64,000 nt of DNA from Nocardia colli (GTDB lineage: Bacteria > Actinomycetota > Actinomycetes > Mycobacteriales > Mycobacteriaceae): assembly GCF_008704205.1 (NCBI RefSeq), contig NZ_VXLC01000008.1:330940-394939 (forward strand), read 5' to 3'. The notes beneath the pieces are model-generated. The model did no database searches. It was given only the letters and a program-made list of their open reading frames with translations, and had not been told where the DNA came from. Both the position numbers and the translations under genes were made by a program. Shown one piece after another: positions 33,684 through 41,908 of the stretch; the first letter of the stretch is position 1; every line of letters begins with the position of its first letter.

Positions 33684-34748
33684 CTAGCGGGGAAATAGCG
33701 CGCTGTACGCAGGGACTTCCCCGACCGACACGGCGGACAGGATCGCGTCCACGATCGCGCGTTCCACGCAGAGCGCGGCGGCGGTGCCGAGCAGATCGAC
33801 CATCAGGATGTCCGGCGGGAGCGCGGGCGGCAGCTCGAAGGTCGCGGCCGGCGGCTGCCAGGTGCCGGTCGACAGGGCGAAGAACGCGTCACCGTCGAAC
33901 GGTCCGTGCGCCGGGCGGATCGCGCGGGCGAGTCCGTCGTGGGCGGTCATGGCCAGCCGCTGACAGCCGATCGGGTCCAGCGGCGCGTCCGTGGCCACCA
34001 CGCCGATGGTCGTGTTGAGCCGCATGCTTTTCGCGGGCAACGCGTTCGCCTGCGCGAGTTGTTCGGCGGTCGGCGGCCGCAGGCCGAAGTGCTCCGGGCC
34101 GTCGGTGCCGACGCCCCACGGCAGCCCGGTGCGCGGGTCGAAGACCGAGCCCGCCGCGTTCGCCACGACCAATGCGGACACCGTGGCACCGGCCGCGAGC
34201 CCGTCGCCGAGCACCACGCTCGCGGTGCCGACGCCGCCCTTGATCGAACCGGCGCGCGCACCCACGCCGCCGCCGACCACCCCGCGCTCGAAGTCGAGCG
34301 ACGCGGCGGCCGCGGCCTGGTAACCGAACTCGGCGGTGGGCCGAATGTCCCACGCGCCCAACGGAAGGTCGTAGACCACCGCGCCCGGCACGATCGGCAC
34401 CACCCGGCTCGGGTCGGTCGGGTCCATCGGGATGCCCTCGTGGTGTTCCTCGAGCCAGCGCATCACCCCGTCGGCCGCCGCAAGGCCGTAGGCGCTGCCG
34501 CCGGTGAGCACGATCGCGTTGGCCCGGCGCATGGTGCGGGCCAGATCCAGCACGTCGGTTTCCCTGGTACCCGGCCCGCCGCCGCGCACGTCGACCGCGG
34601 CGGTCGCGCCGCCCGGGGCGTAGACCACGGTGGTCCCGGTCGCCGCGCCGGAGCCGAGCGTCGCGTCCGGGTCCAGCGCGGTGTGATGACCGACCAACAG
34701 ACCGGATACATCGGTGAGCGAATTACGTTGCCCGGCTTGCACCTTCAC
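33684..34748 (-). CDS. P1-family (S58/DmpA-like) self-cleaving aminopeptidase (Rv1333 type)
   Basis: 354 aa. An N-terminal nucleophile hydrolase that cleaves itself in two: the junction is visible at SMRLNTTIGVVATDAPL, where Thr246 after Asn245 is the expected nucleophile, by analogy to DmpA and M. tuberculosis Rv1333. Other family blocks are GTTVVYAPGGATAAVDVRGG, VLTGGSAYGLAAADGVMRWL and SIKGGVGTASVVLGDG. GTG start with AGGAG upstream. Likely a cytosolic aminopeptidase or amidase. It lies between DUF2017 and mec as in M. tuberculosis. Confidence 0.92.
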   Translation of the reverse strand: MKVQAGQRNSLTDVSGLLVGHHTALDPDATLGSGAATGTTVVYAPGGATAAVDVRGGGPGTRETDVLDLARTMRRANAIVLTGGSAYGLAAADGVMRWLEEHHEGIPMDPTDPSRVVPIVPGAVVYDLPLGAWDIRPTAEFGYQAAAAASLDFERGVVGGGVGARAGSIKGGVGTASVVLGDGLAAGATVSALVVANAAGSVFDPRTGLPWGVGTDGPEHFGLRPPTAEQLAQANALPAKSMRLNTTIGVVATDAPLDPIGCQRLAMTAHDGLARAIRPAHGPFDGDAFFALSTGTWQPPAATFELPPALPPDILMVDLLGTAAALCVERAIVDAILSAVSVGEVPAYSALFPR

Positions 34749-34824
34749 ACTTGCTCCTGACGGTCGGTCGCGACAATAGTCGATCTACGCGCATTCAGGT
34801 TCTGTTCTACCCCGGTTCGCGGGG

Positions 34825-35394
34825 TCAGGGGGCCAGAGCTTGCAGCAACGAGTCCTGCATCCAGGTGAGCCAGTGATAAACGTCCAGGTGCGGCGCCCGC
34901 GGGTCGTCCGGGCCGAGATGATCGGGAGTGTCGGCGTCGATGCCGAGCACCGTGCCCAGGGCCAGCCGCACGTCGGTGAGCGCGGTCAACCAGGCGTCGG
35001 CCTGCTCGGGGGTGAGCACGATCTTGCCGCCGGAGGTCGGCACGGTGTCCAGGATGACGCTGCCCGCGGCCAGCTTCACGTCGATGATCTCCGGCTCGTG
35101 CAGCCCGCGCAGCGCGCTGTTCAGGTCGGCGCGGTCGGCGTCGGGGGAACCGGGTTCGCTGCGATGGAAGTCCGGCAGCAGCCGGCGCAGCCGCGGATCC
35201 TCGGGCGCGACGCTGTTTCCGGTGCGTAATCCGGTCAGCGCGGCCAGGTCGTCTTCGGGCGCCGCCTCGGCGCGTTCGGTGAGCAATCCGGAGACGGCAC
35301 CGACCAGCGAGCGCAGCACGTTGGCCTCACGTGCGTCCATCTCGGATCGCAGTTTGAGACCGCTCAGCGAGTTCTTCCTGCTCCACTTCCGCAC
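34825..35394 (-). CDS. DUF2017 protein (Rv1332 type)
   Basis: 189 aa from GTG at 35394 (RKWSRKNSLSGLKL). Two helical blocks, EANVLRSLVGAVSGLLTERA and PEQADAWLTALTDVRLALGT, followed by LDVYHWLTWMQDSLLQALAP, mark the DUF2017 family. It always accompanies clpS in actinobacteria and is often called a transcriptional regulator, but no DNA-binding motif is visible here. It starts 22 bp after clpS; a link to ClpS/ClpC proteolysis is inferred from context. Confidence 0.88.
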   Translation of the reverse strand: MRKWSRKNSLSGLKLRSEMDAREANVLRSLVGAVSGLLTERAEAAPEDDLAALTGLRTGNSVAPEDPRLRRLLPDFHRSEPGSPDADRADLNSALRGLHEPEIIDVKLAAGSVILDTVPTSGGKIVLTPEQADAWLTALTDVRLALGTVLGIDADTPDHLGPDDPRAPHLDVYHWLTWMQDSLLQALAP

Positions 35395-35416
35395 GGCGTC
35401 AGGGTAGTCGTCCTGG

Positions 35417-35767
35417 TCAGTCGTCCCGCTGCATGGTCGCCCAGAGTCCCGCCGCGTGCAGCCGCTGGACGTCATGTTCCATCTTGTCCCGCGAGCCGGA
35501 CGAGACCACCGCCTTGCCCTCGTTGTGCACGCAGAGCATCAGCTCGTTCGCCTTCGCTTTGCTGTAGCCGAACAGCTTCTGGAAGATGTATGCGACGTAG
35601 TGCATGAGATTGACCGGGTCGTCCCAGACCACAGTGACCCACGGGCGGTCTTCCGCCTCCAAGATCTCGGTGTATTCGACCGCCTCGGGGGTCGCCTGTG
35701 CCGCTGACAGTGTCGCGTCCACGGCGTCCACCACGACGCCACCTCGGACTGTGTTGCACAAGGCCAT
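35417..35767 (-). CDS. clpS: ClpS ATP-dependent Clp protease adaptor
   Basis: 116 aa from ATG at 35767. The ClpS core is unmistakable: RPWVTVVWDDPVNLMHYVAY, then FQKLFGYSKAKANELMLCVH, NEGKAVVSSGSRDKMEHDVQ and LHAAGLWATM. It recognises N-degron residues and delivers substrates to ClpC1P. The N-terminal 35 residues are a flexible arm somewhat longer than in M. tuberculosis. TACCCT (minus strand, 35775-35780) ends 7 nt before the ATG, so the clpS operon probably begins as a leaderless mRNA. Confidence 0.94.
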   Translation of the reverse strand: MALCNTVRGGVVVDAVDATLSAAQATPEAVEYTEILEAEDRPWVTVVWDDPVNLMHYVAYIFQKLFGYSKAKANELMLCVHNEGKAVVSSGSRDKMEHDVQRLHAAGLWATMQRDD

Positions 35768-35774
35768 GACGTCA

Positions 35775-35922
35775 AGGGTACGACTCGACTCCGATTGAGC
35801 AACACCCCACTGAGCGCTGTTTCGAGCATTTCCCGACTCGCTGGCCGGGCACCCGCCTATCATGCGCGCCTCGCATATTCACCGGCTCGAGCGAGCTGAA
35901 AGCCGACCGCCCTGTCTACAGT
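35775..35922. promoter_or_regulatory. Divergent clpS/pncB promoter region with two leaderless -10 elements
   Basis: TACCCT on the minus strand (35775-35780) lies 7 nt before the clpS ATG. TACAGT on the plus strand (35917-35922) lies 7 nt before the pncB GTG. Neither gene has a Shine-Dalgarno sequence at its start. No clear -35 hexamers or shared operator were seen in the 162-bp gap. Confidence 0.65.
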
Positions 35923-35929
35923 TGGCAGC

Positions 35930-37243
35930 GTGGACATCCGCGACGGCGTCACCAGCACCGCACTGCTGACGGACCAGTACGAACTGACCATGCTGGCCGC
36001 CGCGCTGGCCGACGAATCCGCGCATCGCCGATGCACCTTCGAGGTGTTCGCCCGCCGCCTGCCGCACGGCCGCCGCTACGGCGTGGTCGCGGGCACCGGG
36101 CGGCTGCTGGACGCACTGGAGCGATTCCAGTTCGGCGAGGCGGAACTGGAAGTAATCGCCCACTTCCTGCCCGCGCAGACGGTGGATTGGCTGCGCGCGT
36201 ACCGGTTCACCGGTGACATCGACGGCTATGCCGAGGGCGAGTTGTACTTCCCCGGCTCCCCCATTCTTTCGGTGCGCGGCAGCTTCGCCGAGTGCGTCGT
36301 GCTGGAGACGCTGGCGCTGTCGATCCTCAATCACGACAGTGCGATCGCCTCGGCCGCCGCGCGGATGGTCAGCGCGTCGGGCGGGCGGCGGATGATCGAG
36401 ATGGGGTCGCGGCGCACGCATGAACTGGCCGCGCCGGACAGTTCGCGGGCCGCTTATCTGGCGGGCTTCGACGCGACCTCGAATCTGGAGGCGGTGCGTC
36501 GCTACGGCGTGCCCGGCGCGGGTACCAGTGCGCACGCGTTCACGCTGCTGCACAGCGGTTCCGACGGGGAGCACGAGGCGGCGGCGTTCCGCAGTCAGGT
36601 CGCGGCGCTCGGCATCGGCACCACATTGCTGGTGGACACCTACGACATCACCCGCGGCGTGGCCACGGCGATCGAGGTGGCCGGGCCGGAACTCGGTGGG
36701 GTGCGCATCGATTCCGGTGATCTCGGCGTGCTGGCCAGGCAGGTGCGCGATCAGCTGGACGGGCTCGGCGCGACCAAGACGCGCATCGTGGTGTCCGGTG
36801 ATCTCGACGAATACGCCATCGCCGCGCTGCGGGCCGAACCGGTCGATGTATACGGCGTCGGCACCTCGCTGGTGACCGGGTCGGGCGCGCCGACCGCGGG
36901 CATGGTCTACAAGCTGGTCGAGGTCGAGGGCGTGCCGGTGGCCAAGCGCAGCAGTCACAAGGAGTCGCGCGGCGGGACGAAGAAGGCGATCCGGTTGTCC
37001 CGGCAGACCGGCACGATCGTCGAGGAGATCGTCTACCAGGCGGCCGGGCCGGCGCCCGCGGTGAACGGGTTCGAGGCGCGGGAACTGCTGGTTCCGCTGG
37101 TGCGCGGCGGCAAACTCGTCGACGATCTGCCGACGCTGTCGGACAGCCGCGACCATGTGGCGAGCGGGCTGATCAGCCTGCCGTGGGAGGGACTGAAGCT
37201 GTCGGCCGGCGAACCGGCCGTGCCCACCACCTTCGTGAGCTGA
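35930..37243 (+). CDS. pncB: Nicotinate phosphoribosyltransferase
   Basis: 437 aa from GTG at 35930. First committed step of NAD salvage from nicotinic acid (Preiss-Handler). Family features: LLTDQYELTMLAAALADESA at the N-terminus, AYLAGFDATSNLEAVRRYGV, GTSAHAFTLLHSG with the active-site His, GVRIDSGDLGVLARQVRDQL and GVGTSLVTGSGAPTAGMVYK. It matches M. tuberculosis pncB1, divergent from clpS. With pncA 370 bp downstream, it links nicotinamide deamination to NAD. Confidence 0.95.
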   Translation: MDIRDGVTSTALLTDQYELTMLAAALADESAHRRCTFEVFARRLPHGRRYGVVAGTGRLLDALERFQFGEAELEVIAHFLPAQTVDWLRAYRFTGDIDGYAEGELYFPGSPILSVRGSFAECVVLETLALSILNHDSAIASAAARMVSASGGRRMIEMGSRRTHELAAPDSSRAAYLAGFDATSNLEAVRRYGVPGAGTSAHAFTLLHSGSDGEHEAAAFRSQVAALGIGTTLLVDTYDITRGVATAIEVAGPELGGVRIDSGDLGVLARQVRDQLDGLGATKTRIVVSGDLDEYAIAALRAEPVDVYGVGTSLVTGSGAPTAGMVYKLVEVEGVPVAKRSSHKESRGGTKKAIRLSRQTGTIVEEIVYQAAGPAPAVNGFEARELLVPLVRGGKLVDDLPTLSDSRDHVASGLISLPWEGLKLSAGEPAVPTTFVS

Positions 37244-37247
37244 CCGC

Positions 37248-37433
37248 TCAGCGCCGGGCCAGCCGGAGCAGCAACAGCAGGCCGGCCGCGAACAGCATCG
37301 CGAACAAGACGCCGCTGGCGGCGAAGCGGACCCAGTCGGCCTCGCTTTCCGGTCGGTTGCCGAGCAGGACCGTGGTCGCGAGGTAGGCGATGGTGCAGAT
37401 GAGGACGCTGGTCGCGAGTCTGGTGCGGGTCAT
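37248..37433 (-). CDS. Small two-helix membrane protein
   Basis: 61 aa. Two hydrophobic helices (LATSVLICTIAYLATTVLLG and VRFAASGVLFAMLFAAGLLL) flank a short polar loop, with Arg at both ends. GGAG lies 6 nt before the ATG, which supports a real gene despite its size. It is convergent with pncB, 4 bp between stops. Function unknown. Confidence 0.65.
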   Translation of the reverse strand: MTRTRLATSVLICTIAYLATTVLLGNRPESEADWVRFAASGVLFAMLFAAGLLLLLRLARR

Positions 37434-37613
37434 GGATGCTCCGTGCGGTGAGTCGAGGGGATGCCCGGGAAAACAGGGGCACCAAGTAATCAGCGGACGG
37501 GTTCGCGATGTTTACAGGGCGGGCCGGGGTTTACGGCAAGCCCCCTGTTTCGTGACCCGCGGCGAACGGCACAATGCACCACAGGTATTCAGTTCACACC
37601 GCGGGAGGTCATG

Positions 37614-38180
37614 ATGACCCGAGCCCTGATCGTCGTCGACGTGCAGAACGATTTCTGCGAGGGCGGGTCGCTCGCCGTCGCGGGCGGCGCCGCGGTCGCG
37701 TCCCGGATCAGCGAGCACATCGCGGCGTCGGACTACGCCGCGATCGTCGCGACGCGTGACTATCACATCGATCCCGGTGAGCACTTCTCCACGCATCCCG
37801 ATTACGTCGACTCGTGGCCGCCGCACTGCCACGTCGGGACGCCGGGCGCGGAATTCCATCCGAACCTGGACACCGCGCCCGTGCAGGAAATCTTCTCCAA
37901 GGGCGCGTATTCCGCCGCCTACTCCGGTTTCGAGGGCGCGGCCGAGGACGGCGCCACGCTGGCCGACTGGCTGCGCGAGCACGGCATCGACGCGGTCGAT
38001 GTCGTCGGCATCGCCACCGACCACTGTGTCCGCGCGACCGCGCTGGACGCCCGGATCGAGGGCTTCGACACTCGCGTCCTGCTCGACCTGACCGCCGGGG
38101 TCGGCGGCGACACCACCGAGGCCGCGCTGGCTCGTATGCGCGCCGCGGGCGTCGACCTCGAAGGAAGCGTTTCCGGGTAA
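37614..38180 (+). CDS. pncA: Nicotinamidase/pyrazinamidase
   Basis: 188 aa. ATG at 37614 is preferred over 37611 because GGGAGG is then 5 nt upstream. Deamidates nicotinamide to nicotinic acid, and pyrazinamide to its active acid. The catalytic triad (Asp9, Lys96, Cys138 in GIATDHCVRAT) and metal ligands (Asp49, His51, His57, His71) occur at almost exactly the M. tuberculosis PncA positions. Its product feeds the upstream pncB enzyme. Confidence 0.96.
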   Translation: MTRALIVVDVQNDFCEGGSLAVAGGAAVASRISEHIAASDYAAIVATRDYHIDPGEHFSTHPDYVDSWPPHCHVGTPGAEFHPNLDTAPVQEIFSKGAYSAAYSGFEGAAEDGATLADWLREHGIDAVDVVGIATDHCVRATALDARIEGFDTRVLLDLTAGVGGDTTEAALARMRAAGVDLEGSVSG

Positions 38181-38224
38181 CCACGCCCGGCATCGGTGTC
38201 GGTGCCGGGCAGTAGGCTGCTCGG

Positions 38225-40267
38225 GTGCCCGAACTCCCCGCCGTCCCCGAACTTTTGGCCACTGCCGTGCAGGCGCTCGGCGGGAAAGAGCGCGTCGGGC
38301 AGGTGACGATGGCGACCGCGGTGGACCACGCGATCGACACCAAGGAGCACCTAGCCGTGCAGGCCGGCACCGGCACCGGCAAGTCGCTGGCCTACCTGGT
38401 GCCGAGCCTGCGGCACGCGGTGCGCACCGGGCGCACGGTGGTGGTGTCGACCGCGACGATCGCACTGCAACGTCAGCTCGTCGACCGGGATCTGCCGCGT
38501 CTGTCCGAGGCATTGAGCAAGCCGCTCGGTCGCACGGCGAAGTTCGCGATCCTCAAGGGGCGCAACAACTATCTGTGCCTGAACAAGATCAACAGCGTGA
38601 TTCCGGAGGAGCCGGAGGCTGAGCTGTTCGACGCGTTCGCCATCTCCCGGCTCGGCCGCGAGGTGCAGCGGCTCAACGAGTGGGTCTCCGACACCGAGAC
38701 CGGCGACCGGGACGAGCTCGTGCCCGGCGTCACCGACCGCGCCTGGAAGCAGGTCAGCGTGTCCTCGCGCGAGTGCCTCGGCAAATCGCGCTGTCCGTTC
38801 GGTCAGGACTGCTTCGCGGAGAAGGCGCGCGCCGAATCCGCGCAGGCCGACGTGGTGGTGACCAACCACGCGCTGCTGGCCATCGACGCGATCAGCGGCA
38901 TCCAGGTGCTGCCCGAACACGACGTGGTGGTCATCGACGAGGCGCACGAACTGGTCGACCGGGTCACCGGCGTGGCCACCGCCGACCTGGCCTCGTCCGC
39001 GATCAGCGCGGCCGCGCGCCGCTGCACCAAGCTCATCGACGAAAAAGAGGTGGACCGGCTCGAGGGCGCGGCCGAGGCGTGGCACGACGTTCTGGACGAG
39101 CTGCCCGCCGCCCGCTGGGAACGCCTGCCCGACGGAGTCGCCCCGGTCCTGGCCCTGGTCCGCGACGCCGCGTGGAACGCCCGCACCGCGCTCGCGCCGC
39201 AGGGCGGCACCACCCAGCAGGGTGATGTCGAGACCGCCGCCGCGCGCACCCAGGCGCTGGCCGCGATCGACGAGATCCACGACAGCGCGGTGCGCGCGCT
39301 CACCGCGTTCGACGAACCGGACCCGGCCAAACGGCACGACGTCATCTGGTTGTCCGCCGAGGAGATGCGCGGCGTGGCCCGGCGCTCGCTGCGAATGGCG
39401 CCGCTGTCGGTGGGCGGGTTGTTGCGCAGCAGGCTGTTCGGCACCGCGACCGTGGTGCTCACCTCGGCGACGCTGCAAATCGGCGGCACGTTCGACGGGC
39501 TCGCGGTCACCTGGGGCCTGCCCGCGCAGTCGTCGAACCAGTCCGATCCCGGCCTGGCCAACGGCGCCGAGGCGCCCGCCGACGCCGACAAGGTGCGGTG
39601 GAGTTCGCTCGATGTCGGGTCGCCGTTCGACCACGCCAAATCCGGCATCCTCTATGTCGCCAAGCACCTGCCCCCGCCGGGCCGCGACGGCCTCGCGCCC
39701 GCCTATCTGGACGAGATCGAGCGGCTCATCAAGGCCGCCGGCGGGCGCACGCTCGGGCTGTTCTCCTCGATGCGCGCGGCCAAGGCGGCCACCGAGGCGT
39801 TGCGCGAACGGCTGGACACGCCCGTGCTGTGCCAGGGCGACGATTCGACCGGCGCGCTGGTCCGCAAGTTCGCCGACGATCCGGAGACCTCGCTGTTCGG
39901 CACGCTGTCGCTGTGGCAGGGCGTGGACGTGCCCGGCCCGTCGCTGAGCCTGGTGATCCTGGACCGGATTCCGTTCCCCCGCCCCGACGATCCGCTGCTC
40001 ACCGCGCGCCAGCGCGCGGTGGAGTCGCGCGGCGGCAACGGGTTCATGGCGATCGCGGCCAATCACGCGGCGTTGCTGCTCGCCCAGGGCACCGGCCGGT
40101 TGCTGCGCAGCGTCGACGACCGCGGCGTGGTCGCCATCCTCGACTCCCGGCTGGCCACCGCCCGCTACGGCGGATACCTGCGCGCCTCGCTGCCGCCGTA
40201 CTGGGAGACCTCCAACCCCGAGGTCGTCGTGAAAGCACTGAAACGACTCACCGAAAACGCGGTGTGA
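38225..40267 (+). CDS. dinG: DinG/XPD-family ATP-dependent helicase
   Basis: 680 aa from GTG at 38225, with TAGGCT ending 6 nt upstream (leaderless). Superfamily 2 helicase motifs: Walker A VQAGTGTGKSLAYLVPSL, DEAH box VVVIDEAHELVDRV, motif IV-VI elements SLWQGVDVPGPSLSLVILDR and AQGTGRLLRSVDDRGVV. Four cysteines (NNYLCLNK and SRECLGKSRCPFGQDCFAEK) supply a probable 4Fe-4S cluster as in XPD/DinG. Resolves unusual DNA structures such as R-loops or G-quadruplexes. In M. tuberculosis it adjoins glgP; here 7.5 kb of other genes intervene. Confidence 0.93.
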   Translation: MPELPAVPELLATAVQALGGKERVGQVTMATAVDHAIDTKEHLAVQAGTGTGKSLAYLVPSLRHAVRTGRTVVVSTATIALQRQLVDRDLPRLSEALSKPLGRTAKFAILKGRNNYLCLNKINSVIPEEPEAELFDAFAISRLGREVQRLNEWVSDTETGDRDELVPGVTDRAWKQVSVSSRECLGKSRCPFGQDCFAEKARAESAQADVVVTNHALLAIDAISGIQVLPEHDVVVIDEAHELVDRVTGVATADLASSAISAAARRCTKLIDEKEVDRLEGAAEAWHDVLDELPAARWERLPDGVAPVLALVRDAAWNARTALAPQGGTTQQGDVETAAARTQALAAIDEIHDSAVRALTAFDEPDPAKRHDVIWLSAEEMRGVARRSLRMAPLSVGGLLRSRLFGTATVVLTSATLQIGGTFDGLAVTWGLPAQSSNQSDPGLANGAEAPADADKVRWSSLDVGSPFDHAKSGILYVAKHLPPPGRDGLAPAYLDEIERLIKAAGGRTLGLFSSMRAAKAATEALRERLDTPVLCQGDDSTGALVRKFADDPETSLFGTLSLWQGVDVPGPSLSLVILDRIPFPRPDDPLLTARQRAVESRGGNGFMAIAANHAALLLAQGTGRLLRSVDDRGVVAILDSRLATARYGGYLRASLPPYWETSNPEVVVKALKRLTENAV

Positions 40268-40444
40268 AACAGCGCACATTGGCGCGCATATGCTTCCGGA
40301 CAGAAGTAAATTAAGGGTGGTACTTCGGTGAACCCCAATTCCCACACCGAATGTATCGGCGGTCCCCGCGCCAAGCCCTGCACGCGGCGCGGGGACACCA
40401 CAAATTCCTCCGCGCGCCCGGTCCGCGCATGAGACCGTTTCCAG

Positions 40445-41140
40445 ATGAAGCACCCTTCCGACAGTGATGTCCTAGGCGAATTCCTGGTCAGCTCAAGATC
40501 ATTGGCCGAGTATCGCGCGATATTCTCCCTCTCCGACGCCGATCTGCACGGCCGAATTCTCGACTGCCCCGGCGGCGCAGCGAGTTTCACGGCCGAGGCG
40601 AGTGCACTCGGCGCCCAGGTCACCGCCACCGATCCGGTCTACCGCCATCCACTCGATGACCTGCGCAGACTCGCGATTTCCGAGACCGATCGCGGAAGCG
40701 ACTGGGCCACCGCGCATTCGGAAAGATACCGGTGGGATTGGTACGGCGGGCCGCGCCAGCACCGCGAGATGCGGCACGCGGCGGCTCGTCGTTTCGGCGC
40801 CGATTTGCTCGCCAATCCTGGACGGTATGTCGCCGCCGAACTGCCGTCGCTCCCCTTTCCGGACGACAGCTTCGACCTGGCGCTCAGCTCCCACCTGCTG
40901 TTCACCTACGCCGACCGGCTCGACGCCGATTTCCACCTCGCCGCGCTGGTGGAGCTGGCTCGCGTCTGCGCGGGCGAGATCCGCGCCTATCCACTGGTCG
41001 ACCACCTCGGTAATGCGCAGGACGACCTGGTCGCTTATCTCCGAAAGGAATTGGAAGACAAAGGTATTCGTACCGGTCTCCGCGAGATCAGTTACGAATT
41101 CCATCACGGGGCGAATACCGTGCTGGTGTTGCGACCCTGA
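40445..41140 (+). CDS. SAM-dependent methyltransferase-like protein
   Basis: 231 aa with a class I methyltransferase outline: RILDCPGGAASFTAEASALG as motif I, VTATDP as motif II, AELPSLPFPDDSFDLALSSH as motif IV, and LVELARVCAGEIRAYPLVDH after it. Motif I reads DCPGG instead of the common DxGxG, as seen in some uncharacterised families, so SAM binding is likely but unproven. It lies between dinG and the convergent type VII secretion-associated module; substrate unknown. Confidence 0.8.
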   Translation: MKHPSDSDVLGEFLVSSRSLAEYRAIFSLSDADLHGRILDCPGGAASFTAEASALGAQVTATDPVYRHPLDDLRRLAISETDRGSDWATAHSERYRWDWYGGPRQHREMRHAAARRFGADLLANPGRYVAAELPSLPFPDDSFDLALSSHLLFTYADRLDADFHLAALVELARVCAGEIRAYPLVDHLGNAQDDLVAYLRKELEDKGIRTGLREISYEFHHGANTVLVLRP

Positions 41141-41908
41141 TCACCAGCTGTGCGCCGCCGCGCGATAGGTGGTGTCGATGAGCGAGTGCAGTTGCCGCTG
41201 GATCTCCTCGGCCGAGCCCGGGACCAGGGTGAACTCGTCGTCACCGTGGTTGTGCAGCAGGTAGCGGCCGTCGGCGGGCAGGTAGTCCATCCAGTGGAAG
41301 CCGCGGCCGTCGGTGGTCGGCCTGCTGTCGATCGCGCCGCCCGCGAACACGCCGACCTCGCCCAGCCCGGAGCGGGGGCGGCGGACGATGCGGTTGAGTT
41401 GCTCGGTGTGCGACAGGCGGGTCGGGTGCTTGGCGTATTCGACCCTGGTCAAATCCGAGCGGCGGCCGCTGATCGTCGGGTATTTGCCCGGCGCGCAATT
41501 CGGCAGCTGCGCGGCGATCTGCGCGGGTAAAGCTTGCGGCGGGCAGCGGGTGAGCAGGATATCGCGGCCGTATTCCTGTGTCGGGCCGGGCAATTGGACG
41601 GCGACCGTGGCGGCACGTCCGGTCATGCCCGCGTGCACGCGCACCACCTGATTGAAATCGCGGCCGAAGAAGCCGTGCACCTCGATCCGAACCTGCGGTT
41701 CCAGCAACACATTCAGCGCGTTGAACAAATCCGGGCTCGCGAAACCCGACAGCTGTCGCTGCGCATTCGCGCGCAGCCGCTGATAGTCCTCGTAGGCCTC
41801 GACACCTTCGATCGTGTAGCGCAGCGGATAAGGCAGACGGTCGCGGCCGAGCGCCTCCAGCGCCAGCTCGAACATCAAACCGTCCAGGCGCCAGCGGGAT
41901 TCGTTCAT
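41141..41908 (-). CDS. EspG-family ESX (type VII) secretion-associated chaperone
   Basis: 255 aa. The EspG pattern is clear: RWRLDGLMFELALEALGRDR at the start (wheel of LDGxxF and ALGRxxLP), then a beta-rich middle (VRIEVHGFFGRDFNQVVRVH) and a C-terminal FHWMDYLPADGRYLLHNHGD. EspG proteins bind the hydrophobic tip of PE-PPE-type heterodimers in the cytosol and keep them soluble for ESX export. Its ATG overlaps the upstream TGA (ATGA), so it is coupled to the WXG/PPE-like gene whose product is its probable client. Confidence 0.88.
   Translation of the reverse strand: MNESRWRLDGLMFELALEALGRDRLPYPLRYTIEGVEAYEDYQRLRANAQRQLSGFASPDLFNALNVLLEPQVRIEVHGFFGRDFNQVVRVHAGMTGRAATVAVQLPGPTQEYGRDILLTRCPPQALPAQIAAQLPNCAPGKYPTISGRRSDLTRVEYAKHPTRLSHTEQLNRIVRRPRSGLGEVGVFAGGAIDSRPTTDGRGFHWMDYLPADGRYLLHNHGDDEFTLVPGSAEEIQRQLHSLIDTTYRAAAHSW

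Noticed and set aside
40268..40444. Possible small gene between dinG and the methyltransferase
   Set aside because: No frame with a ribosome-binding site or recognisable composition; treated as intergenic.
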